This document shows, piece after piece, positions 10,546-20,903 of a DNA stretch of 64,000 nt (position 1 is its first letter; each line of letters starts with the position of its first letter). Location: the NCBI RefSeq assembly GCF_050947875.1, contig NC_134568.1:200933043-200997042 (forward strand), read 5' to 3'. The notes below the pieces were generated by a model. That model was not told the DNA's origin. It searched no databases and worked only from the letters and a program-made list of their open reading frames with translations. The DNA comes from Dermacentor variabilis. Its lineage: Eukaryota; Arthropoda; Arachnida; Ixodida; Ixodidae. The position numbers and the translations under genes were made by a program.

Positions 10546-11837
10546 TGCTCCCAGCTGCGATGGTTTCCTAAGAAATTTTCGTCAAGCATTCCTCGCACAG
10601 GTTTTCACCGTTACATCGGCAAGATAGTCAAGCATATGCAGTATTGCTGCCGACTGCAGTTGTCAGAGCTGTACAAGTAAATACGTTGCATACGACAGAA
10701 AGCATTGGTATAGGTAGACAGGTTCAATGAAATTCCATCGAAAATCAATAACGTATAGGTAACATTGCAACTTGAGACAAGGGCCAGTATAATGCAAGGA
10801 TCTTTTCGCTTGATTCTATTATCAAGCAAAAACATCATGCATTATTATCATGCACTGTTCACGGCCTGCCAACGCATGCGATAGCGTGAGAGGAGCACCG
10901 CTCGGGCCGCTGACGGAGCGGGGAAACGGAATAAATTTCACATAGAATCGTCACATTATCTCGGCGATGGATTTCGTGGTTTATCACGACGTTCATTGGC
11001 CAAGACTTCAGATTAGGCTGCGACACTGGGCCCTCACCCTTACTACGGCCTACACAATGACGACGCGAGTCGAGTCGGTGCCGCGACGAACCCGAGCATC
11101 GCGAGCGCCTTTGAGCTCCGGCGGCGGCCCCTAGATACAAAGCCCTTAAATTGTGATCGCTCTTTTGAGCTGCGATGAGCGCCTTGCCGGATTAAAGAGA
11201 AATCATTAATGAGGGGGCAGGCACTGCGAAGTGAAGGACCGTTCTATAGAGAGGGAGGGACAAAAAAAAAAGAAGGCATTCTACATGCATGGGCTGCTTC
11301 TGTCTCCCATAATGTTGCCTGAGCTGCTATACCGAGTTCCGCTTTTTTTTTTTCCTTTTGGCCAGACCGGAATGGTAAATTTGTCGCCCTTAACAAGCGG
11401 GTTCAGGACATTCGCGAGAGCGATCGACAAAGGCAGTGAGAAGGAGGATAATGAAGTACGGAGCTCAAGATTACGACGGGAACGCGATGCGTGAACTTTG
11501 CCCACGCACAAGAGGTTCTTTTTTCTTTTCAATACAGCTGCGTCTTAATAAATGGCTACACTGGTTGCGACAGTGGCTCTCACTGCTCCCAGAAAGAAAC
11601 ATCAGACGCAGACTGATGAAAAGCAGTCCGATTTATGATTTACACATATCTACAGTTCCCAGGGGATGCCGTTTCGAGGATAAACACGCGTATCCATGAG
11701 TGAATGTCACCCAGACCCTTGAGAACACTGCTTTTTTTTTCTTTCTCCGCGAAGTGTTGCGGGAGAAAAACTGAGCAATGAAATTGTGACTGACTGAACG
11801 AGGCGGAGATTTCGAAAATCATCTTGTCAGTCACGTG
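10546..11837. other. No recognisable gene or element
   Basis: Contains A and T runs (about 11263, 11344, 11732) and short unsupported frames only. Confidence 0.4.
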
Positions 11838-12000
11838 CACTGTAAAATAATTTACACCTTAAAAAGTGAGAAATGGTGTAAATGTGCCTATAAGCCACAC
11901 CCTTAGGGTGTTATCTACTAAGCGGACACCCTAAGGGTGTGAGTTACAGACACATTTACACCGTTTTTCACTTTTTAGGGTGTAAATTATTTTACACTGT
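11838..12000. mobile_element. Foldback (palindromic) MITE-like element, ~160 bp
   Basis: Two near-complementary arms of about 70 bp surround a short unpaired centre. The outer ends share TGTAAAATAATTTACACC and the inner ends share ACACCCTTAGGGTGT against ACACCCTAAGGGTGT. The whole unit would fold into one long hairpin. No ORF is present. This form is typical of non-autonomous DNA elements; the superfamily cannot be told from the sequence. Confidence 0.75.
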
Positions 12001-12097
12001 GTACTGCCAAGTCCCCATTTATTCAGACCGGCTGTATTTCTTCCTTTTTTTTTCATAATGCTGCCCAAGCTGGAGCGGGTTTACAAAAGATGGTTTG

Positions 12098-12893
12098 TCA
12101 ACAGTTTGCCAACGAAAACATAAGATGTGCATTCAACAAGACATTCCCGTAAATGATTCCCTTCTTCGCTGTAAGTGGCAAAAATGATTTCTGAAAAAAG
12201 TTTGTGCGGGCAAAGTATGATTGAACTATTCTAGAATGAAAAATATGCGACGACCTGTATGGAGCAAGAGTATTATGTGTGGTATCTGCTAAACCTGCTT
12301 GGTTGTAACACATCGAGCAAAAAAAAAAAATCAGCCTGGTTATATTACGAAACGCGTGGAGCGTTCCAGTATGTGTGAGTTTGCCTAACATAGCAGAAAC
12401 TGATGATGACGCTTTGTGATCTGAGCAAATAAACCGTGCAGCCATGCGCTGAATTCGCTCGAGTTTGGCAGCTTCCTTGTTAATGTACAAGTCCCACACT
12501 ATGGAAGCATACTGTAGGACTCGGCGCACGAGGAGACGATAAGCTTGCAGCCTGACATATGAGGGCGACTTCTTTAGCTTTCTACATATAAAGAAAAGTT
12601 TGTTAATGCTTAGTTGCATATGTTGTTAATATGGGTATCCCATTTGAGGTTACTGTTAACTGATACGCCTCAGTATTTAACAGAGGTAACTGATTCAAGG
12701 TTCCGATTGCCAATATGGTAAGTATAAAATAGTGGTTTTCCTTTCAATCTCATTGTCATGGACACTCTTTTGGAAAAGTTCACATGCATTCCTCTGTTGT
12801 CGCACCAGTCCGCGAGTTTACAAAAACGGCTGTTAAGTGCACCCTGGCATAAGTAACTGCTCACAACAGAATAAATGACCCAATCATCCATAG
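12098..12893 (-). pseudogene. CR1/Jockey-type reverse transcriptase C-terminal fragment
   Basis: Read on the minus strand the protein shows the end of an RT and its thumb: LADWCDNRGMHVNFSK, then a frame break near 12620-12670, then VRRVLQYASIVWDLY and LERIQRMAARFICSD, which are typical of CR1-like C-termini. The YADD core and everything upstream are absent, so it is 5'-truncated at about 12893. It is not the same family as the 56-9200 element. It is inactive. Confidence 0.75.
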
Positions 12894-12956
12894 GCGAAAA
12901 GTTTTCATTTCTCCGGGGGAGGGGGGCGACTAGCTTTCACAACAACACCCCCCCCA

Positions 12957-12957
12957 A

Positions 12958-12999
<42 letters not shown>

Positions 13000-13000
13000 T
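12957..13000. repeat. Compound (CA)n(TA)n microsatellite
   Basis: An ACACAC run (12957-12973) passes directly into a TATATA run (to about 12998). It is preceded by a C run at 12948-12955. Confidence 0.95.
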
Positions 13001-13195
13001 CTTGCAGTTGAAGAAACTTCGTGTGACCTCGAAGAATTGTTCACTGAAGTGACGGCCTTATATGATAATTTACAAGACCTCATAGTAGGAGACAATTCAA
13101 TTTCACAGCCTGAGTCCTCTCCTACCACCAAGAATCTGGCGTCTCTCGGTGGTGTAGTCATTTCGTGTAATCGTCGTATGCTTCGATATTGGTAA
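13001..13195 (+). other. Unexplained open stretch, possible exon or retroelement remnant
   Basis: The frame after the microsatellite is open for about 64 codons and has protein-like composition: acidic and hydrophobic alternation (CDLEELFTEVTALYDNLQDL) followed by a Ser/Pro/Thr-rich segment. I do not recognise it. It could be a host exon or part of an element's ORF1. There is no supporting splice or partner evidence, and the upstream part of the frame is only simple repeat. Confidence 0.25.
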
Positions 13196-13198
13196 TAT

Positions 13199-14574
13199 TG
13201 CTTCGCCTATCCGGCGAAACTGCAACATCTCTCTGTCTTTTCTTTTTGTCTTTTTCTGTGAGTCCGTGTATAAGCGTTCCTGCTCATGACTCCTGGGGTG
13301 CGATCGGAGATGGTTGTTCGGCGCGTTCGTTCGGTTACCGGCGCGCGCGATTGGCCTACTCCGCGCCGACGTCGCCAGCCGCGGGGCGCGGCCACGTTTT
13401 TGGTGACGTCAAAATGACGACACGCTCCTGTCAATCATCCTCCCACCGAGCATTTCGTCTGCTAGGCGCCGAACCCGACGGGAGCTGGGAAGTTTGGAGC
13501 GATCATACGGCTTCGCATGGCGCGTCTGGTGGATTGGATTGGATCCAACAGGCGGCTGCGGCATGGCACGTTTGAATCCAACCCATAGTTTTAATTTGAG
13601 AAAATGGCGCTTCCGTTGGGAACTTAGGTTGTTGCGCTGGCGTTTTTAGAGGAAGGAGGAGAGCGGGTGGCGGTGCGAAACGCGTTTGAAGAAATGGCAG
13701 AAAGTGAATTCCCGCATCGTTTTTGTTTCTCGAAACAAATAATTCGTTGGTTGTACAGAGAAATCGACCCCATCATCGGTGCCAGCGAGCCACTGGAATG
13801 TTGTCGCTGCCTCTTGAAAAGTGCGCCATTCTTCCCGTCGTTCTTTTTTTTTTCATCTCGCTGTGCGCGACACCACCTAGGGACGACGCAAAGAAACTAA
13901 TAGTTATAAATTGCAGTAGTCACACGTACTACTAATTGAAAACGTGTTTGGGCTTGAGAAGAAAAAGTACATTTTTTTAGAAAAAGATTTAATTCAATTG
14001 GAAGACGAGAAACATTTCGTTTTGTAGTATACTGTCTGCAAGCAGACGACAAACGACGGAAGTAAACTTCCGGGGAGGTCACCGCTTCCTGATTATCTGC
14101 TCTCTCCGCCCCGTTGTCACAAATTTTGCATACTGCAACTTTGTGACGTTGCAGCAACTGAACAGAACGCGTATCGAACAAAATATCTCTGATCGCGTCC
14201 CTGTTGATTCTGATTTCGAGTGAAACTGGCTTGGCCTCATTTCGGTTACTGAGTGAATTATACAGTGTTCCCCAACTATCATGAACTTTAAAAAAGAGCA
14301 GCTGCGAAACTCCAACAAAACCTAGCGCATATTGTTTCCAGTACAGTGGAGTAGCCGCTAGTAATTGTCTCGTTCCTGAAATTTAATTTGACAATTGCAA
14401 TAATTTATCTAATTTGAGAAGTACTGTCCTAATTATCAAACTGTCAATGAGGCATCTGTAGGCACCCCCAAATGGCATCTAACTGCTGTCTTTTCAGCAT
14501 CGTACTAATTGCGTACAATTGTTTTCGACTGGCAAACAAACCTCACGAAATATTAAAAATACCACATGACAGCG
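13199..14574. other. No recognisable gene; GC-rich patch 13310-13560
   Basis: The first bases (13200-13230) hold a short hairpin-like block (TTCGCCTATCCGGCGAAACT) resembling the end of repeat B (51.04 and 60.30 kb). A GC-rich patch with TGACGTCA-like sites follows. 14259-14574 is AT-rich and may be a degenerate MITE into which I-a copy 2 inserted, but I see no clear termini. Confidence 0.35.
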
Positions 14575-17033
14575 GTGTACAATGGATTCAGTACAAGACA
14601 TTGCCACATGCGTCGAACATGAACGAAGTTGCGGGAATGGGACAGTAGCAGTATTTTTAGATATTCAAAGAGCATTCGACACTGTAAGTCACATACACAT
14701 CCTTGCTGGTATGTTAGAGCTTGGCCTACACGGTCGAGCACTACGATGGGTATCAAATTTCTTGAAAGACAGAAAAATATTTATGGAAACAATCGAAGGC
14801 GCGAGTAATTATCACAGCATCACACAGGGCGTTCCGCAGGGCAGTGTTCTCAGTCCGTTTTTATTCAACTGCGTCATGGCAGCCTTGCCACTAAAACTCC
14901 CTCTGGTCTACAGTATTCGCTGTACGCAGATGACATCTGCATATGGGCCTCTGGATCTCATATACAAGACATTCAAACAACGCTGCAAGAGGGTCTTTAT
15001 AGTATCGACACCTTTTTAAAAGAAAGAGGCATGAGTCTTTCATACGCAAAGACAGCCGTACTTCCTTTTACTAGACGACAGCTGAATAATTTCCAACTTA
15101 CGCTTAATGGGCAAACTTGATGTTTGTGACAGAGCATAAATTCCTTGGAATTATTCTTGACCGCCAGCTAACATGGGCTTCACACATCCGCGCAATTGAA
15201 AAGCAGACCAATGCAGTAATAAACGTACTTCGGCGACTCGCAGGCACAACGTGGGGGGGATCAGTCTCTTCGCTACTACAAATTCATAACGCACTCATAA
15301 AACAAAAAATTGCTTACTCGGCACCTATTCTCCATGGCTTATCACAAACTTCTGAGGAACGTCTTCAACGTTTACTGGCAAGGGGGCTGCGAGTGTGTCT
15401 TGGGGTTCCGCAGGCTACCTCGAGTTCTTTAGTAATTGCTGAAGCTCGTCACCCACCATTTCCAGTCATACGAACGGTTGAAACATGCCGACATATTTAT
15501 CGCATCTTAACCCAACACGAGAATCATCCATTAAACCTCGCGCTTACCGAAAGAAACAAAAGCAAAATTCACGATGTTGTTCGAGAACATAAAGCGTTAT
15601 TACCAAGATTTGAATTACGCAAAGTGGATGTTTGTTACCCTCCCTGGATGTTAACATGTCCTAAAATAGAATTATCGGTTGACGGGATTATATCTAAGAG
15701 AGACATGTTCATAGTAGCCGCACAACAACTGGCACTCTTCCAAATTTACTCCTTATATCCCCAGTACATACACGTTTATACAGATGGTTCGTGTCATAAA
15801 AATTCCTCGACTTCAGCATTCGTCATTCCACATTTAGCGCTAGAGCAAACATTTAAATTATCCCGAGCGACATCTTCCACCATGACACAACTGTTTGCAA
15901 TCCTGTGTGCTTTGCGTTTCATAGCATCAAAAGAACATTCGCAAAAATGGGTTATCTTTAGCGATTCGCAAGCCGCTCTTACATTACTACAGAGCAATAA
16001 GAAAAATTCTTTGAACACTTTGCTATTGTATGAGACACTCAAAGAACTTACAAAAGCAAGCGCAATGAACCACGTAATTGCATTCCAGTGGATACCTGGG
16101 CACTGCAATATTCCTGGAAATACTGCAGCGGACGCAGCTGCGAATCGGGCGCACAATAACGCGGAGACAACCAATCTTCCTCTATTGCGTAGTGAAGTCC
16201 GTCTGCTCCTGAGACAGATTTCTTGTGGCTTCAGCAAAACTACCTGGTTTGATCAGCAAACTAAAAACTCTGAGTTATACTTCATAGATCCATGTATAAA
16301 CTTAACAATGTCGGAAAATCTAAGAGACAACAGAAAATTCGAAACATTGGTACACCGCCTGCGTCTTGGTACTGCATTCACTAAACACTTCTTGTACAGG
16401 ATAAAACGTGTCTCCAGTCCACAGTGTTCTTGTGGCCATGCAGACGAAGATGTGCATCATCTTCTCCTCGAGTGCACTAAATACAATCCACAAAGAAGGG
16501 TACTGCAAGCAAATTTGTTGATATTAGACAGAAGACCATTCACTCTAAAAAAAATACTTGGCCCATGGCCAACTGCGGGCCTTCAAAAAAGAGCGCTTCT
16601 TGCTCTGAAAAAGTTTTTAGAGGAGACCAACATTTTGGGAAAATATTAGGTATCAGATGATCCGAATGCGCTAAATGAGTAACATAAACGTTGTTCGTGA
16701 TTCATAATTGGTTAATGTGGCGATCGCAACTTTTATACAATATGTATATTTCTGTTCTGTACTTGCAGTGCATTACATGTGTTGTGTGTTATGGCTGTTC
16801 TAAATATCTGACTTTATGTATGCGTACGTGGACTGAACTAATGCACAGAACTTTCCGACTCATGTACTGTTGGACTGTATATTTTTTATTCATCCAGTGT
16901 TCTACTGAGTGCCATATTTCGTGTCGTTATTCTCCCTTTCTACACAAATTTATTTCCTTTGCTAAGTGACAAGGAGTAGCCGGTGCCACCATAAAGGCGC
17001 CAACCTCTCCTAATATTCACTTCAATAAAAAAA
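14575..17033 (+). mobile_element. 5'-truncated copy of the I-a element (copy 2)
   Basis: Homology to I-a copy 1 starts abruptly at TGTACAATGG within the RT and runs to the same 3' end (CACTTCAATAAA plus A run at 17021-17033). ORF1, EN and the N-terminal RT are missing. Such 5' truncation is the usual product of incomplete reverse transcription. Nucleotide similarity to copy 1 is high by eye across the entire 2.4 kb. No target duplication is evident. Confidence 0.9.
14582..16649 (+). pseudogene. Truncated ORF2 of I-a copy 2: RT core, thumb and RNase H
   Basis: The frame begins within RT motif A (VFLDIQRAFDTV) and continues through GVPQGSVLSP. A 1-nt deletion near 14902 (CCCTCTGG against CCCGTCTGG in copy 1) and another near 15117 (AAACTTGATG against AAGCTTTGATG) break it. 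YADD codons are present in the shifted frame near 14928. From 15117 to 16649 a 510-residue open frame carries the RT thumb, the RNase H motifs (YTDGS, SDSQAA, NTAADAAA) and the C-terminal Cys/His cluster. The RNase H glutamate motif reads TQLFA rather than AELFA, so a catalytic Glu is probably lost. Confidence 0.85.
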
Positions 17034-17165
17034 AACTGCGCTCCCACCCGCATCCATAAAGCAGCGCCCTCAAATAGGCTGATTGAAAGCAACTGCATTG
17101 CCTGTCGCAAACCCGAAGAGACACCGCATCACCTTGATAATGGTACAGAAGGACCACCAACAGCA

Positions 17166-17344
17166 GGGCCGCTATTTTGTAGCGATGCCTTTTCAGATTC
17201 TGTGCTTTTTCAGGCTTTTCGCACTTGGCCAGTGGTCAGAGCGACGGTGTGCCCACATTATCAACGGGATCAGGCGGCTGTGTGTGGTGGATGAAAAGAA
17301 TAGCATAGAATAAGGCTTAAGGCATCGCTACAAAATAGCGGCCC
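17166..17344. mobile_element. Short MITE with terminal inverted repeats (copy 1)
   Basis: The left end GGGCCGCTATTTTGTAGCG and the right end read in reverse are perfect inverted repeats (about 24 bp including GATGCC). The interior has no ORF of note. A second copy lies at 20735-20903. The flanks show a possible 4-bp CAGG repeat on both sides. Confidence 0.8.
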
Positions 17345-17384
17345 AGGTTTCGCGGCTTTGCAGCTGTTCCTTCTTCTCTACGTC

Positions 17385-17530
17385 ACACTTATTACCCGTC
17401 TCACAAGGCCGACCGATCACATTGATAACAAAAGCCATTTGATAACGCGGCCGAAGCGCCGCTCTGACCACGCACGAAAGGCGAAAAACAATGTAATAGG
17501 CATAGCATAAATAAAATTCCCGGCTTTGCT
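17385..17530 (-). repeat. Diverged relative of the short MITE
   Basis: Read in reverse, this stretch shares interior blocks with the MITEs at 17166 and 20735 (a GCTCTGACCAC-type block, a CGAAAGGCG-like block, an AGGCATAGCAT block). The termini are not preserved. The relationship is by eye. Confidence 0.35.
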
Positions 17531-17799
17531 CGCGCCGCATCGACTGAGTGCGCGCGCAGCTACATTTCGCGCCAGAAACTTGCTTCTGACCAAAGCCAAA
17601 TTAAAATGACGCTTTTAGCTTTCATGAGGGTGTGTACGTGCTGCAAAAACAGGGTAGTGGGAATAGATAAAAGTGAAATACACGGACAGGAAAGCGACCC
17701 TCGTGTAGAGAAAAGGCAAAACCGATTAGTTCAAGAAAGTAAATAACCACTTCTAAATGAGCCGACTCGGCGATTTGGACGCCTGCACAATAAACAAAG

Positions 17800-19135
17800 A
17801 AAGATACATCAGATTTCAGTATGCCCTTACTATGTATGAATTCGTAAGCGCCGTTGAACACCAGCTGCTCCGTAGAGGACGTGTTCGAATAGGTTTCCTT
17901 CGACAGCTATTGCATGTCACGCAAGCATTATACCTGCAAGATTCCAGCCCACCGACATCCCCGCGACACCTCCATGGACATTGCCAAGACCACTAGTGAG
18001 GCTTCAGATACCCGGAATTAGGAAGAAATCTCACGTTTCCTCCATTGGCTTGAAGCAGCTCACCCTGTCCCATATATTTACATTATATAGTGGGACTGTA
18101 CAAGTATATACCGATGGTTAGGTCACGCCATCTGCCACAACGGCCGCATTTGTCATCCCACAACTTGGAATTACTCAACGATTTCGATTAGACCACAAAT
18201 CGACATCTACGGCTGCGGAACTTGCCGGAATACGGGAGGCTGTCCGTTTTATGAGAACGCAGACACCCCATAAATGGACAATATTGTGTGATGCCAAATC
18301 AGCGCTATAGGCGCTAAAATACTTTTTAAGGAAAGGGCCATACTATCTGCTCGTGCTGGAAATCGTCGAACTTTATCACAGTGCCGAGTTAAGTGGCCAC
18401 GTGATCACCTTTCAATGGGTGCCTAGCCATTGTGGTGTTTTTGGTAACGAACTCGCTGACAGTGAGGCAAGATCGGCCTCCTCTTCATCTGATGAAGTAC
18501 GGATTGCCTACTCGCGACCTGACACCAACTCCATGATTAATGCACTCATGCAGGACCTTACAAAGGCTTACAGAGCCCACTCTGATAACATTCACAGACG
18601 TCTACATATGATTGACCCAGACGGTAAATTCTGTTTGCCCCCGAAACTTACACGGAGCAAAACATCATTGCTACACAGGATTCGGCTCGGCGTTGCTTTC
18701 ACCCATCGCTACGCACACCTCATCGGCCAATCGAACAGCCCTGATTGTGTACACTGCCAGATGCCCGAAACACTGCAGCACGTACTGTGCGACTGCCCAG
18801 CATATATGCTGGAGCGAAGGACGTTAGACAGTTTCCTAGCCAGCGTTGGCAGACAACTACTGTCGGAGGAAGCTCTCCTCGGCCCATGGCCTGACACTGC
18901 AATTTCAATGCGTGCAACAAAAGTATTGTTGAAGTTCCTGCAGGACACCAAGCTCGACGAGCGGCTCTAGCGAGGCCACTGTCTCATGTACATAAGCACT
19001 TATCTTATCATCATCATCCATCCCAATACTTTCACTCCCCTTCCCTCTTCCCCAGTGCAGAGTAGCAGACTAGAGCGCAATAGCTCAGGTCGACCTCTCT
19101 GTCTTTCCTATCAATAAATTCTATTCATTCATTCA
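17800..19135 (+). pseudogene. 5'-truncated I-b element: RT tail, RNase H, 3' UTR
   Basis: The segment PRPLVRLQIPGIRKKSHV before the RNase H matches the order in the 32-37.9 kb element (VRLSVPGIRKKTDL), placing both in one family. RNase H begins VYTDG followed by a stop near 18119, then AELAGI and CDAKSAL (another stop), WVPSHCGVFGNELADSEA, and a C-terminal Cys/His cluster (CVHC...H...C). The last part (18353-18970) is open for 205 residues. The 3' UTR has a pyrimidine-rich CCCCAGTGCAGAGTAGC block, AATAAA near 19114 and an ATTC tail ending at about 19135. It is inactive. Confidence 0.75.
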
Positions 19136-19139
19136 ATTA

Positions 19140-19607
19140 CGCAGTACCGAGTCCGATTTATCCCATGTTCAGTGGCTTTCTTGATGACCGACGGTCGAAA
19201 TCTACGACAGACATCCGTTATCCTTGTCTTGAGCTAACCTGACGTCCGTCTCGATCATGTAAACACAATCTTTCATATAACCCTAAAGAAAGAAATCGAT
19301 TGGAGAGGGGTCAGGTGGCCTAGCCCACCAATTTACAGACCCGCGCCTTCCAACCTATTGCGCGTGAAAAGCCGCGTCCTGCCAATTTCGTGCTCGGCTG
19401 CTGCCGTGTGCTGGCGCCCCATCTTGCTGATACCACAGAAGTGGAAGACGTGACAGCGGGACTTCCCTGAGAAACTAATTCACCACTGCTTCAAGGATTT
19501 CGCCCACGTAACGCTGTCCGGTCAGTGTGTGATCGAAGAAGATGGGACCGGTTATAGCGCCGGCGTAAATTCCGAACCCTCCATGTGGTGCCCAGTGCGC
19601 TTTGCCC
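19140..19607 (-). pseudogene. DDE transposase fragment (IS630/Tc1/mariner superfamily)
   Basis: Read from 19607 leftwards, the frame gives GAITGPIFFDHTLTG, then WYQQDGAPAH (second catalytic Asp), then PPDPSPIDFF (third-acid region) and GYMKDCVY. This order is characteristic of arthropod DDE_3-type Tc1/mariner relatives. At least three in-frame stops are present, so it is dead. The N-terminal half would lie in or beyond the N gap. Terminal inverted repeats were not found. Confidence 0.7.
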
Positions 19608-19807
19608 NNNNNNNNNNNNNNNNNNNNNNNNNNNNNNNNNNNNNNNNNNNNNNNNNNNNNNNNNNNNNNNNNNNNNNNNNNNNNNNNNNNNNNNNNNNNN
19701 NNNNNNNNNNNNNNNNNNNNNNNNNNNNNNNNNNNNNNNNNNNNNNNNNNNNNNNNNNNNNNNNNNNNNNNNNNNNNNNNNNNNNNNNNNNNNNNNNNNN
19801 NNNNNNN
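19608..19807. other. Assembly gap of 200 N
   Basis: Exactly 200 undetermined bases. The round number suggests a placeholder, so the true distance between flanks is unknown. Open frames drawn through it are artefacts. Confidence 0.98.
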
Positions 19808-19829
19808 GGTGTATTTGATTTATCATGGG

Positions 19830-20662
19830 CGCTGAGAACTTAAGGTCTAGTGAATGCTTTACAAAATCTGTCATTTAATTCATTAACGATTTCATTAAGA
19901 TTAGAATTTACGCTATTGTTTATTCTTAGCTGCTTAACCCTTCGAATGGAGTCGGACAGGAAACGCCCATATTTGTCTGGGGAGCTTTTTGAGAATTTAA
20001 TCATAGTCTGATTATAAAACTTGTCATAGGCGTTACGTAGTTTAAGTACAGCATGCTTCAAAATGCGGAATTCGGTATTCTATGCTAGTTTATTCTTGCG
20101 TTTTCGATTCATTCTACGTTGGAGATGAATGATTTCACGGGTGATTCATGGATTAAGACGTTTAGTTTTCTTTCTACGCGTCGGTACGAATCTATCAATA
20201 CAATTCTTAACAACAGAGTTAAACTTGCCCAGAGAAGTGTGACGTCGTCATCGATTTTAAATTCATCAAGGGAAAGGTGTAAGCAATTCAAGACGGATTC
20301 GTCATCAGCTGATGAAAAATCTAGAAAACTCTGCGCGATTCGTCACTTCGACGTAACTCTGTGTAACTTCGACGTATTTTTTGCATTTCCAAGTTCACAT
20401 CTACGAGCTTGTGGTCAGCTATGCCTTGAGTTATGATGACAGTAGAATTTCCCGACAAGCCTTTGATAAAGACAAGAGCAAGAATCGATTGGGTCAAGTC
20501 TGTGACACCTGCGGGATGTATTACAATCTGTTTTAGGCCATGAAAAAGCGCGGAATCAAGAAGGACCTGCGCACTGTTAGCATCGTGAGAGCCTGAGATT
20601 GGTAGCTGTTCACAATCGATGCTGGGTAGATTGGAGACATCGGCCAACAAAAATTCATGATT
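19830..20662 (-). pseudogene. CR1/Jockey-type endonuclease C-terminus and EN-RT linker
   Basis: Read on the minus strand from 20662: an EN segment with LLDSALFHGLKQIV, a TQSILALVFI block and GIADHKLV (C-terminal Asp-His of the EEP fold), then LDEFKIDDDVTLLW, a basic segment, KLRNAYDKFYNQ and NELNDRFCKAFTR, as in linkers before the RT of CR1-like elements. Frame changes near 20320 and 20110 and a stop near 19840 break it. The RT should follow on the left but is replaced by the assembly gap and an unrelated transposase. The right (5') end stops inside EN at the hairpin. Confidence 0.7.
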
Positions 20663-20690
20663 AGGTCGGAGCATGCGCTCCGACCTAATC
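20659..20690. repeat. Perfect 14-bp hairpin at the 5' truncation point
   Basis: GATTAGGTCGGAGC (20659-20672), loop ATGC, then GCTCCGACCTAATC (20677-20690). It sits exactly where the CR1-type protein homology ends and looks like an inverted duplication of the last bases of that fragment. A short direct repeat (CCATGAAAGAT twice) follows at 20690-20712. Confidence 0.85.
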
Positions 20691-20734
20691 CATGAAAGAT
20701 TCCATGAAAGATAGAGGGCTATTGGGAGGCCTGT

Positions 20735-20903
20735 GCCGGTATTTTGTAGCGATGCCTTTTCCGATTCTATGCTTTTTCAGGCTTTTCGCGCTTGGCCAGT
20801 GGTCAGAGCGACGGTCTGCCCACATTATCAACGGGATCAGGCGGCCGTGTGTGGTAGATGATAAGAATAGCATAGAATAAGGCATCGCTACAAAATAGCG
20901 GCC
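20735..20903. mobile_element. Short MITE with terminal inverted repeats (copy 2)
   Basis: The sequence closely follows copy 1 at 17166. Termini GCCGGTATTTTGTAGCGATG and its inverted partner differ at one position, and inverted similarity extends about 45 bp (ATTCTATGCT on both arms). A possible CCTGT duplication flanks it (20730-20734, 20904-20908). Confidence 0.8.

Noticed and set aside
19491..19874. Frames running through the N gap
   Set aside because: They consist largely of undetermined residues and exist only because N codons contain no stops.
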